From contig ARYC01019938.1 in assembly GCA_000711775.1 (NCBI GenBank), positions 20,501 through 84,500 of the forward strand: DNA of 64,000 bases, in the 5' to 3' direction. Both the position numbers and the translations under genes were made by a program. Positions within the stretch are counted from its first letter, which is position 1. Each line of letters begins with the position of its first letter. The stretch comes from Oxytricha trifallax. Lineage: Eukaryota; Ciliophora; Spirotrichea; Sporadotrichida; Oxytrichidae. The notes under the pieces were generated by a model. The model made no database searches. It was given only the letters and a program-made list of their open reading frames with translations, and had not been told where the DNA came from. Below, one piece after another: positions 45,181-58,900 of the stretch.

Positions 45181-46932
45181 TGGACTTTATGAATGCAGAT
45201 GATATCCATCATTCTATTATCATGCTTGTATGAATAACTTATAGAATTATTTTAAGTAGATGAATAAGTCATTCGATTTGTTTCACATTCTTGAGCTCAT
45301 ATTCAAATAGGGAGAAATATCGAAGATTTATTTCGTGAGTATAATATAGATTCAATGAAAGTGTATGTCGAGAGAGAGAGAGAGATAACTCAAACGCGAT
45401 TTTTATCTGCTCTCTTTGTTCTTTCTATTTGTGACTTAAGCATCTCTCTAAAGATTATTGAAAAAAGAATGTGCATTCATAAATAGCAAAGCCAAATTAA
45501 TTAAGTGTTCTTCATTGCTAAGTAACAAAGTTGTCAGAGATATTCCCACACGAGAGAAGTTTATTTTCTTGTTTCACATTTTCAAGAATCAGAACTAATT
45601 CTCTTTATTGCTTGTATAAGGGCCGCCTCTTTCAATTTGTCGAAAGATTAGAACTGAAATCTTTACTTATTTAAATAGCTGTTTAAGCGAACTCCAATAA
45701 GCTGAGCTCTATATGTCATATTTATAGATTGCCCACAATTCTTATTTCGTTAAAGATAAAAAGTGCACATTTGTTATGAGGTTTGGAGTTTTGAAAAAAT
45801 TACGATTTATAGAAGATTTTCAATGATATTGTTATCGTTCGATAAAATGGATTTCTAAAGTAAGCAAATCATGTATATTTTGATATGACATTCGTTAAGG
45901 GTTCAACTTTGTACTAAAATTACGAAGCTTGAACTTATTTTCGGCTAAATTGAATTGTCAAGGCACAATTAAATTTAAATTCTCTTCAAAGATACTTGTT
46001 TGCATTTTCACATTTACCGACGAGAGCCATGTCATTTCTTTAAAAGTTAAGATTCAAACTTCTATTGTAAAATGAAATTTAAGGCAATAATCTGCTGAAT
46101 ATGCTTTTACTTAATTCTTTCATAAATATTTCATTTTCATCACATGCCAAGCAATTCAACTTTATAACTCAGTTACTTAGAGATCCTCAGCACCTCTACT
46201 TCACTCTAAAAGTTAAAGATAAAGGCATACAATTTAATTTTTAAATACGGAAGTATCATTAAAACTTTTGCAATAACAATAATATGGACTTTATGAATGC
46301 AGATGATATCCATCATTCTATTATCATGCTTGTATGAATAACTTATAGAATTATTTTAAGTAGATGAATAAGTCATTCGATTTGTTTCACATTCTTGAGC
46401 TCATATTCAAATAGGGAGAAATATCGAAGATTTATTTCGTGAGTATAATATAGATTCAATGAAAGTGTATGTCGAGAGAGAGAGAGAGATAACTCAAACG
46501 CGATTTTTATCTGCTCTCTTTGTTCTTTCTATTTGTGACTTAAGCATCTCTCTAAAGATTATTGAAAAAAGAATGTGCATTCATAAATAGCAAAGCCAAA
46601 TTAATTAAGTGTTCTTCATTGCTAAGTAACAAAGTTGTCAGAGATATTCCCACACGAGAGAAGTTTATTTTCTTGTTTCACATTTTCAAGAATCAGAACT
46701 AATTCTCTTTATTGCTTGTATAAGGGCCGCCTCTTTCAATTTGTCGAAAGATTAGAACTGAAATCTTTACTTATTTAAATAGCTGTTTAAGCGAACTCCA
46801 ATAAGCTGAGCTCTATATATCATATTTATAGATTGCTCACAATTCTTATTTTGTTAAAGATAAAAAGTGCACATTTGTTATGAGGTTTGGAGTTTTAAAA
46901 AAATTATGATTTATAGAAGATTTTCAATGATA

Positions 46933-47741
46933 AGGTTGTATTTTTTTAGTGTAAGTAAATTTTTAAATTAATCAAGAATTTTGAATACATATATTTGAAC
47001 TAAGTATAAAATATATCAAATAAGGGAAAATATAGAGGTTTATGTGTAAAAGTGATTGCAAATATCTCGGAAACCTTTTATTCAAAGTTTACAAGATATT
47101 CTGACTGTGTAGATTCAGCGCATCTGCGCTGACTTTTATTTAGCGTATATGCGCTGAATTAAATCGAGGGCACGGCAGACTTTTTTAAGGTCAAAGTTGC
47201 GTTCTTAATTAAAAATGTCCCCTTGGACTTAGTTTGCTTTAATTGTTTATTTCTTAATTAATAATAATAAATTTAGTAATTTTTAAATTTACGCAATTTA
47301 TTAAATTTAAAAGTTATCACTAATGTGATTTCTTTAATGAGAAATTTGATTAAGGTTAAAATATTTAATTTTTTATTAAAAAATATAATTATATTACTAA
47401 ATTTATTATTATTAATTAAGAAATTAACAATTAAAGCAAACTAAGTCCAAGGGGACATTTTTAATTAAGAACGCAACTTTGACCTTAAAAAAGTCTGCCA
47501 TGCCCTCGATTTAATTCAGCGCATATACGCTAAATAAAAATCAGCGCATATGCGCTGAATCTACAAAGTCAGAATATCTTGTAAACTTTGAATAAAAGGT
47601 TTCCGAGATATTTGCATTCACTTTTACACATAAACCTCTATATTTTCCCTTATTTGATATATTTTATACTTAGTTCAAATATATGTATTCAAAATTCTTG
47701 ATTAATTTAAAAATTTACTTACAACTAAAAAATTCAACGCT
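46933..47741. mobile_element. 809-bp palindromic TA-target element, copy 1 in array B
   Basis: Long complementary arms (about 350 bp each) begin AGGTTG/AGCGTTG and run inward over AAGTAAATTTTTAAATTAAT. TA at 46931-46932 and 47742-47743 flanks it. Uninterrupted units show the empty site caatgatattgttatcg, so insertion duplicated exactly TA, as Tc1/mariner-type elements do. Each arm holds 14-16-bp palindromes of the type CAGCGCATATGCGCTG (47118, 47140, 47517, 47542). No transposase. Confidence 0.9.
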
Positions 47742-50700
47742 TATTGTTATCGTTCGATAAAATGGATTTCTAAAGTAACCAAATCATGTATATTTTGATA
47801 TGACATTTGTTAAGGGTTCAACTTTGTACTAAAATTACGAAGCTTGAACTTATTTTCGGCTAAATTGAATTGTCAAGGCACAATTAAATTTAAATTCTCT
47901 TCAAAGATACTTGTTTGCATTTTCACATTTACCGACGAGAGCCATGTCATTTCTTTAAAAGTTAAGATTCAAACTTCTATTGTAAAATGAAATTTAAGGC
48001 AATAATCTGCTGAATATGCTTTTACTTAATTCTTTCATAAATATTTCATTTTCATCACATGCCAAGCAATTCAACTTTATAACTCAGTTACTTAGAGATC
48101 CTCAGCACCTCTACTTCACTCTAAAAGTTAAAGATAAAGGCATACAATTTAATTTTTAAATACGGAAGTATCATTAAAACTTTTGCAATAACAATAATAT
48201 GGACTTTATGAATGCAGATGATATCCATCATTCTATTATCATGCTTGTATGAATAACTTATAGAATTATTTTAAGTAGATGAATAAGTCATTCGATTTGT
48301 TTCACATTCTTGAGCTCATATTCAAATAGGGAGAAATATCGAAGATTTATTTCGTGAGTATAATATAGATTCAATGAAAGTGTATGTCGAGAGAGAGAGA
48401 GAGATAACTCAAACGCGATTTTTATCTGCTCTCTTTGTTCTTTCTATTTGTGACTTAAGCATCTCTCTAAAGATTATTGAAAAAAGAATGTGCATTCATA
48501 AATAGCAAAGCCAAATTAATTAAGTGTTCTTCATTGCTAAGTAACAAAGTTGTCAGAGATATTCCCACACGAGAGAAGTTTATTTTCTTGTTTCACATTT
48601 TCAAGAATCAGAACTAATTCTCTTTATTGCTTGTATAAGGGCCGCCTCTTTCAATTTGTCGAAAGATTAGAACTGAAATCTTTACTTATTTAAATAGCTG
48701 TTTAAGCGAACTCCAATAAGCTGAGCTCTATATATCATATTTATAGATTGCTCACAATTCTTATTTCGTTAAAGATAAAAAGTGAACATTTGTTATGAGG
48801 TTTGGAGTTTTGAAAAATTTATGATTTATAGAAGATTTTCAATGATATTGTTATCGTTTGATAAAATGGATTTCTAAAGTAAGCAAATCATGTATATTTT
48901 GATATGACATTCGTTAAGGGTTCAACTTTGTACTAAAATTACGAAGCTTGAACTTATTTTCGGCTAAATTGAATTGTCAAGGCACAATTAAATTTAAATT
49001 CTCTTCAAAGATACTTGTTTGCATTTTCACATTTACCGACGAGAGCCATGTCATTTCTTTAAAAGTTAAGATTCAAACTTCTATTGTAAAATGAAATTTA
49101 AGGCAATAATCTGCTGAATATGCTTTTACTTAATTCTTTCATAAATATTTCATTTTCATCACATGCCAAGCAATTCAACTTTATAACTCAGTTACTTAGA
49201 GATCCTCAGCACCTCTACTTCACTCTAAAAGTTAAAGATAAAGGCATACAATTTAATTTTTAAATACGGAAGTATCATTAAAACTTTTGCAATAACAATA
49301 ATATGGACTTTATGAATGCAGATGATATCCATCATTCTATTATCATGCTTGTATGAATAACTTATAGAATTATTTTAAGTAGATGAATAAGTCATTCGAT
49401 TTGTTTCACATTCTTGAGCTCATATTCAAATAGGGAGAAATATCGAAGATTTATTTCGTGAGTATAATATAGATTCAATGAAAGTGTATGTCGAGAGAGA
49501 GAGAGAGATAACTCAAACGCGATTTTTATCTGCTCTCTTTGTTCTTTCTATTTGTGACTTAAGCATCTCTCTAAAGATTATTGAAAAAAGAATGTGCATT
49601 CATAAATAGCAAAGCCAAATTAATTAAGTGTTCTTCATTGCTAAGTAACAAAGTTGTCAGAGATATTCCCACACGAGAGAAGTTTATTTTCTTGTTTCAC
49701 ATTTTCAAGAATCAGAACTAATTCTCTTTATTGCTTGTATAAGGGCCGCCTCTTTCAATTTGTCGAAAGATTAGAACTGAAATCTTTACTTATTTAAATA
49801 GCTGTTTAAGCGAACTCCAATAAGCTGAGCTCTATATATCATATTTATAGATTGCTCACAATTCTTATTTCGTTAAAGATAAAAAGTGAACATTTGTTAT
49901 GAGGTTTGGAGTTTTGAAAAATTTATGATTTATAGAAGATTTTCAATGATATTGTTATCGTTTGATAAAATGGATTTCTAAAGTAAGCAAATCATGTATA
50001 TTTTGATATGACATTCGTTAAGGGTTCAACTTTGTACTAAAATTACGAAGCTTGAACTTATTTTCGGCTAAATTGAATTGTCAAGGCACAATTAAATTTA
50101 AATTCTCTTCAAAGATACTTGTTTGCATTTTCACATTTACCGACGAGAGCCATGTCATTTCTTTAAAAGTTAAGATTCAAACTTCTATTGTAAAATGAAA
50201 TTTAAGGCAATAATCTGCTGAATATGCTTTTACTTAATTCTTTCATAAATATTTCATTTTCATCACATGCCAAGCAATTCAACTTTATAACTCAGTTACT
50301 TAGAGATCCTCAGCACCTCTACTTCACTCTAAAAGTTAAAGATAAAGGCATACAATTTAATTTTTAAATACGGAAGTATCATTAAAACTTTTGCAATAAC
50401 AATAATATGGACTTTATGAATGCAGATGATATCCATCATTCTATTATCATGCTTGTATGAATAACTTATAGAATTATTTTAAGTAGATGAATAAGTCATT
50501 CGATTTGTTTCACATTCTTGAGCTCATATTCAAATAGGGAGAAATATCGAAGATTTATTTCGTGAGTATAATATAGATTCAATGAAAGTGTATGTCGAGA
50601 GAGAGAGAGAGATAACTCAAACGCGATTTTTATCTGCTCTCTTTGTTCTTTCTATTTGTGACTTAAGCATCTCTCTAAAGATTATTGAAAAAAGAATGTG

Positions 50701-52160
50701 CATTCATAAATAGCAAAGCCAAATTAATTAAGTGTTCTTCATTGCTAAGTAACAAAGTTGTCAGAGATATTCCCACACGAGAGAAGTTTATTTTCTTGTT
50801 TCACATTTTCAAGAATCAGAACTAATTCTCTTTATTGCTTGTATAAGGGCCGCCTCTTTCAATTTGTCGAAAAGATTAGAACTGAAATCTTTACTTATTT
50901 AAATAGCTGTTTAAGCGAACTCCAATAAGCTGAGCTCTATATGTCATATTTATAGATTGCCCACAATTCTTATTTCGTTAAAGATAAAAAGTGCACATTT
51001 GTTATGAGGTTTGGAGTTTTGAAAAAATTATGATTTATAGAAGATTTTCAATGATATTGTTATCGTTCGATAAAATGGATTTCTAAAGTAACCAAATCAT
51101 GTATATTTTGATATGACATTTGTTAAGGGTTCAACTTTGTACTAAAATTACGAAGCTTGAACTTATTTTCGGCTAAATTGAATTGTCAAGGCACAATTAA
51201 ATTTAAATTCTCTTCAAAGATACTTGTTTGCATTTTCACATTTACCGACGAGAGCCATGTCATTTCTTTAAAAGTTAAGATTCAAACTTCTATTGTAAAA
51301 TGAAATTTAAGGCAATAATCTGCTGAATATGCTTTTACTTAATTCTTTCATAAATATTTCATTTTCATCACATGCCAAGCAATTCAACTTTATAACTCAG
51401 TTACTTAGAGATCCTCAGCACCTCTACTTCACTCTAAAAGTTAAAGATAAAGGCATACAATTTAATTTTTAAATACGGAAGTATCATTAAAACTTTTGCA
51501 ATAACAATAATATGGACTTTATGAATGCAGATGATATCCATCATTCTATTATCATGCTTGTATGAATAACTTATAGAATTATTTTAAGTAGATGAATAAG
51601 TCATTCGATTTGTTTCACATTCTTGAGCTCATATTCAAATAGGGAGAAATATCGAAGATTTATTTCGTGAGTATAATATAGATTCAATGAAAGTGTATGT
51701 CGAGAGAGAGAGAGAGATAACTCAAACGCGATTTTTATCTGCTCTCTTTGTTCTTTCTATTTGTGACTTAAGCATCTCTCTAAAGATTATTGAAAAAAGA
51801 ATGTGCATTCATAAATAGCAAAGCCAAATTAATTAAGTGTTCTTCATTGCTAAGTAACAAAGTTGTCAGAGATATTCCCACACGAGAGAAGTTTATTTTC
51901 TTGTTTCACATTTTCAAGAATCAGAACTAATTCTCTTTATTGCTTGTATAAGGGCCGCCTCTTTCAATTTGTCGAAAGATTAGAACTGAAATCTTTACTT
52001 ATTTAAATAGCTGTTTAAGCGAACTCCAATAAGCTGAGCTCTATATATCATATTTATAGATTGCTCACAATTCTTATTTTGTTAAAGATAAAAAGTGCAC
52101 ATTTGTTATGAGGTTTGGAGTTTTAAAAAAATTATGATTTATAGAAGATTTTCAATGATA

Positions 52161-52963
52161 AGGTTGTATTTTTTTAGTGTAAGTAAATTTTTAAATTAAT
52201 CAAGAATTTTGAATACATATATTTGAACTAAGTATAAAATATATCAAATAAGGGAAAATATAGAGGTTTATGTGTAAAAGTGATTGCAAATATCTCGGAA
52301 ACCTTTTATTCAAAGTTTACAAGATATTCTGACTGTGTAGATTCAGCGCATATGCGCTGATTTTTATTTAGCGTATATGCGCTGAATTAAATCGAGGGCA
52401 CGGCAGACTTTTTTAAGGTCAAAGTTGCGTTCTTAATTAAAAATGTCCCCTTGGACTTAGTTTGCTTTAATTGTTAATTTCTTAATTAATAATAATAAAT
52501 TTAGTAATTTTTAAATTTACGCAATTTATTAAATTTAAAAGTTATCACTAATGTGATTTCTTTAATGAGAAATTTGATTAAGGTTAAAATATTTAATTTT
52601 TTATTAAAAAATATAATTATATTACTAAATTTATTATTATTAATTAAGAAATTAACAATTAAAGCAAACTAAGTCCAAGGGGACATTTTTAATTAAGAAC
52701 GCAACTTTGACCTTAAAAAAGTCTGCCATGCCCTCGATTTAATTCAGCGCATATACGCTAAATAAAAATCAGCGCATATGCGCTGAATCTACAAAGTCAG
52801 AATATCTTGTAAACTTTGAATAAAAGGTTTCCGAGATATTTGCATTCACTTTTACACATAAACCTCTATATTTTCCCTTATTTGATATATTTTATACTTA
52901 GTTCAAATATATGTATTCAAAATTCTTGATTAATTAAATTTACTTCAACAAAAAAATCAACCT
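52161..52963. mobile_element. 803-bp palindromic TA-target element, copy 2 in array B
   Basis: Same element as 46933-47741, at the identical unit position, flanked by TA at 52159-52160 and 52964-52965. It differs mainly by short deletions in the last 40 bp and by one base in the first internal palindrome (CAGCGCATATGCGCTG, perfect here). Identical location within the unit implies it was copied with the surrounding satellite rather than inserted independently. Confidence 0.9.
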
Positions 52964-55900
52964 TATTGGTAATCGTTCGATAAAATGGATTTCTAAAGTA
53001 ACCAAATCATGTATATTTTGATATGACATTTGTTAAGGGTTCAACTTTGTACTAAAATTACGAAGCTTGAACTTATTTTCGGCTAAATTGAATTGTCAAG
53101 GCACAATTAAATTTAAATTCTCTTCAAAGATACTTGTTTGCATTTTCACATTTACCGACGAGAGCCATGTCATTTCTTTAAAAGTTAAGATTCAAACTTC
53201 TATTGTAAAATGAAATTTAAGGCAATAATCTGCTGAATATGCTTTTACTTAATTCTTTCATAAATATTTCATTTTCATCACATGCCAAGCAATTCAACTT
53301 TATAACTCAGTTACTTAGAGATCCTCAGCACCTCTACTTCACTCTAAAAGTTAAAGATAAAGGCATACAATTTAATTTTTAAATACGGAAGTATCATTAA
53401 AACTTTTGCAATAACAATAATATGGACTTTATGAATGCAGATGATATCCATCATTCTATTATCATGCTTGTATGAATAACTTATAGAATTATTTTAAGTA
53501 GATGAATAAGTCATTCGATTTGTTTCACATTCTTGAGCTCATATTCAAATAGGGAGAAATATCGAAGATTTATTTCGTGAGTATAATATAGATTCAATGA
53601 AAGTGTATGTCGAGAGAGAGAGAGAGATAACTCAAACGCGATTTTTATCTGCTCTCTTTGTTCTTTCTATTTGTGACTTAAGCATCTCTCTAAAGATTAT
53701 TGAAAAAAGAATGGCATTCATAAATAGCAAAGCCAAATTAATTAAGTGTTCTTCATTGCTAAGTAACAAAGTTGTCAGAGATATTCCCACACGAGAGAAG
53801 TTTATTTTCTTGTTTCACATTTTCAAGAATCAGAACTAATTCTCTTTATTGCTTGTATAAGGGCCGCCTCTTTCAATTTGTCGAAAGATTAGAACTGAAA
53901 TCTTTACTTATTTAAATAGCTGTTTAAGCGAACTCCAATAAGCTGAGCTCTATATATCATATTTATAGATTGCTCACAATTCTTATTTCGTCAAAGATAA
54001 AAAGTGAACATTTGTTATGAGGTTTGGAATTTTGAAAAATTTATGATTTATAGAAGATTTTCAATGATATTGTTATCGTTCGATAAAATGGATTTCTAAA
54101 GTAAGCAAATCATGTATATTTTGATATGACATTCGTTAAGGGTTCAACTTTGTACTAAAATTACGAAGCTTGAACTTATTTTCGGCTAAATTGAATTGTC
54201 AAGGCACAATTAAATTTAAATTCTCTTCAAGATACTTGTTTGCATTTTCACATTTACCGACGAGAGCCATGTCATTTCTTTAAAAGTTAAGATTCAAACT
54301 TCTATTGTAAAATGAAATTTAAGGCAATAATCTGCTGAATATGCTTTTACTTAATTCTTTCATAAATATTTCATTTTCATCACATGCCAAGCAATTCAAC
54401 TTTATAACTCAGTTACTTAGAGATCCTCAGCACCTCTACTTCACTCTAAAAGTTAAAGATAAAGGCATACAATTTAATTTTTAAATACGGAAGTATCATT
54501 AAAACTTTTGCAATAACAATAATATGGACTTTATGAATGCAGATGATATCCATCATTCTATTATCATGCTTGTATGAATAACTTATAGAATTATTTTAAG
54601 TAGATGAATAAGTCATTGATTTGTTTCACATTCTTGAGCTCATATTCAAATAGGGAGAAATATCGAAGATTTATTTCGTGAGTATAATATAGATTCAATG
54701 AAAGTATATGTCGAGAGAGAGAGAGAGATAACTCAAACGATTTTTATCTGCTCTCTTTGTTCTCTCTATTTGTGAATTAAGCATCTCTCTAAAGATTATT
54801 GAAAAAAGAATGTGCATTCATAAATAGCAAAGCCAAATTAATTAAGTGTTCTTCATTGCTAAGTAACAAAGTTGTCAGAGATATTCCACACGAGAGAAGT
54901 TTATTTTCTTGTTTCACATTTTCAAGAATCAGAACTAATTCTCTTTATTGCTTGTATAAGGGCCGCCTCTTTCAATTTGTCGAAAGATTAGAACTGAAAT
55001 CTTTACTTATTTAAATAGCTGTTTAAGCGAACTCCAATAAGCTGAGCTCTATATGTCATATTTATAGATTGCCCACAATTCTTATTTCGTCAAAGATAAA
55101 AAGTGCACATTTGTTATGAGGTTTGGAGTTTTGAAAAAATTATGATTTATAGAAGATTTTCAATGATATTGTTATCGTTCGATAAAATGGATTTCTAAAG
55201 TAACCAAATCATGTATATTTTGATATGACATTCGTTAAGGGTTCAACTTTGTACTAAAATTACGAAGCTTGAACTTATTTTCGGCTAAATTGAATTGTCA
55301 AGGCACAATTAAATTTAAATTCTCTTCAAAGATACTTGTTTGCATTTTCACATTTACCGACGAGAGCCATGTCATTTCTTTAAAAGTTAAGATTCAAACT
55401 TCTATTGTAAAATGAAATTTAAGGCAATAATCTGCTGAATATGCTTTTACTTAATTCTTTCATAAATATTTCATTTTCATCACATGCCAAGCAATTCAAC
55501 TTTATAACTCAGTTACTTAGAGATCCTCAGCACCTCTACTTCACTCTAAAAGTTAAAGATAAAGGCATACAATTTAATTTTTAAATACGGAAGTATCATT
55601 AAAACTTTTGCAATAACAATAATATGGACTTTATGAATGCAGATGATATCCATCATTCTATTATCATGCTTGTATGAATAACTTATAGAATTATTTTAAG
55701 TAGATGAATAAGTCATTCGATTTGTTTCACATTCTGAGCTCATATTCAAATAGGGAGAAATATCGAAGATTTATTTCGTGAGTATAATATAGATTCAATG
55801 AAAGTATATGTCGAGAGAGAGAGAGAGATAACTCAAACGATTTTTATCTGCTCTCTTTGTTCTCTCTATTTGTGAATTAAGCATCTCTCTAAAGATTATT

Positions 55901-58900
55901 GAAAAAAGAATGTGCATTCATAAATAGCAAAGCCAAATTAATTAAGTGTTCTTCATTGCTAAGTAACAAAGTTGTCAGAGATATTCCCACACGAGAGAAG
56001 TTTATTTTCTTGTTTCACATTTTCAAGAATCAGAACTAATTCTCTTTATTGCTTGTATAAGGGCCGCCTCTTTCAATTTGTCGAAAGATTAGAACTGAAA
56101 TCTTTACTTATTTAAATAGCTGTTTAAGCGAACTCCAATAAGCTGAGCTCTATATATCATATTTATAGATTGCTCACAATTCTTATTTCGTCAAAGATAA
56201 AAAGTGCACATTTGTTATGAGGTTTGGAATTTTGAAAAATTTATGATTTATAGAAGATTTTCAATGATATTGTTATCGTTCGATAAAATGGATTTCTAAA
56301 GTAACCAAATCATGTATATTTTGATATGACATTCGTTAAGGGTTCAACTTTGTACTAAAATTACGAAGCTTGAACTTATTTTCGGCTAAATTGAATTGTC
56401 AAGGCACAATTAAATTTAAATTCTCTTCAAAGATACTTGTTTGCATTTTCACATTTACCGACGAGAGCCATGTCATTTCTTTAAAAGTTAAGATTCAAAC
56501 TTCTATTGTAAATGAAATTTAAGGCAATAATCTGCTGAATATGCTTTTACTTAATTCTTTCATAAATATTTCATTTTCATCACATGCCAAGCAATTCAAC
56601 TTTATAACTCAGTTACTTAGAGATCCTCAGCACCTCTACTTCACTCTAAAAGTTAAAGATAAAGGCATACAATTTAATTTTTAAATACGGAAGTATCATT
56701 AAAACTTTTGCAATAACAATAATATGGACTTTATGAATGCAGATGATATCCATCATTCTATTATCATGCTTGTATGAATAACTTATAGAATTATTTTAAG
56801 TAGATGAATAAGTCATTCGATTTGTTTCACATTCTTGAGCTCATATTCAAATAGGGAGAAATATCGAAGATTTATTTCGTGAGTATAATATAGATTCAAT
56901 GAAAGTGTATGTCGAGAGAGAGAGAGAGATAACTCAAACGCGATTTTTATCTGCTCTCTTTGTTCTTTCTATTTGTGACTTAAGCATCTCTCTAAAGATT
57001 ATTGAAAAAAGAATGTGCATTCATAAATAGCAAAGCCAAATTAATTAAGTGTTCTTCATTGCTAAGTAACAAAGTTGTCAGAGATATTCCCACACGAGAG
57101 AAGTTTATTTTCTTGTTTCACATTTTCAAGAATCAGAACTAATTCTCTTTATTGCTTGTATAAGGGCCGCCTCTTTCAATTTGTCGAAAGATTAGAACTG
57201 AAATCTTTACTTATTTAAATAGCTGTTTAAGCGAACTCCAATAAGCTGAGCTCTATATATCATATTTATAGATTGCCCACAATTCTTATTTCGTCAAAGA
57301 TAAAAAGTGCACATTTGTTATGAGGTTTGGAATTTTGAAAAAATTACGATTTATAAAAGATTTTCAATGATATTGTTATCGTTCGATAAAATGGATTTCT
57401 AAAGTAAGCAAATCATGTATATTTTGATATGACATTCGTTAAGGGTTCAACTTTGTACTAAAATTACGAAGCTTGAACTTATTTTCGGCTAAATTGAATT
57501 GTCAAGGCACAATTAAATTTAAATTCTCTTCAAAGATACTTGTTTGCATTTTCACATTTACCGACGAGAGCCATGTCATTTCTTTAAAAGTTAAGATTCA
57601 AACTTCTATTGTAAATGAAATTTAAGGCAATAATCTGCTGAATATGCTTTTACTTAATTCTTTCATAAATATTTCATTTTCATCACATGCCAAGCAATTC
57701 AACTTTATAACTCAGTTACTTAGAGATCCTCAGCACCTCTACTTCACTCTAAAAGTTAAAGATAAAGGCATACAATTTAATTTTTAAATACGGAAGTATC
57801 ATTAAAACTTTTGCAATAACAATAATATGGACTTTATGAATGCAGATGATATCCATCATTCTATTATCATGCTTGTATGAATAACTTATAGAATTATTTT
57901 AAGTAGATGAATAAGTCATTCGATTTGTTTCACATTCTTGAGCTCATATTCAAATAGGGAGAAATATCGAAGATTTATTTCGTGAGTATAATATAGATTC
58001 AATGAAAGTGTATGTCGAGAGAGAGAGAGAGATAACTCAAACGCGATTTTTATCTGCTCTCTTTGTTCTTTCTATTTGTGACTTAAGCATCTCTCTAAAG
58101 ATTATTGAAAAAAGAATGTGCATTCATAAATAGCAAAGCCAAATTAATTAAGTGTTCTTCATTGCTAAGTAACAAAGTTGTCAGAGATATTCCCACACGA
58201 GAGAAGTTTATTTTCTTGTTTCACATTTTCAAGAATCAGAACTAATTCTCTTTATTGCTTGTATAAGGGCCGCCTCTTTCAATTTGTCGAAAGATTAGAA
58301 CTGAAATCTTTACTTATTTAAATAGCTGTTTAAGCGAACTCCAATAAGCTGAGCTCTATATATCATATTTATAGATTGCTCACAATTCTTATTTCGTCAA
58401 AGATAAAAAGTGCACATTTGTTATGGGGTTTGGAATTTTGAAAAATTTATGATTTATAGAAGATTTTCAATGATATTGTTATCGTTCGATAAAATGGATT
58501 TCTAAAGTAAGCAAATCATGTATATTTTGATATGACATTCGTTAAGGGTTCAACTTTGTACTAAAATTACGAAGCTTGAACTTATTTTCGGCTAAATTGA
58601 ATTGTCAAGGCACAATTAAATTTAAATTCTCTTCAAAGATACTTGTTTGCATTTTCACATTTACCGACGAGAGCCATGTCATTTCTTTAAAAGTTAAGAT
58701 TCAAACTTCTATTGTAAAATGAAATTTAAGGCAATAATCTGCTGAATATGCTTTTACTTAATTCTTTCATAAATATTTCATTTTCATCACATGCCAAGCA
58801 ATTCAACTTTATAACTCAGTTACTTAGAGATCCTCAGCACCTCTACTTCACTCTAAAAGTTAAAGATAAAGGCATACAATTTAATTTTTAAATACGGAAG

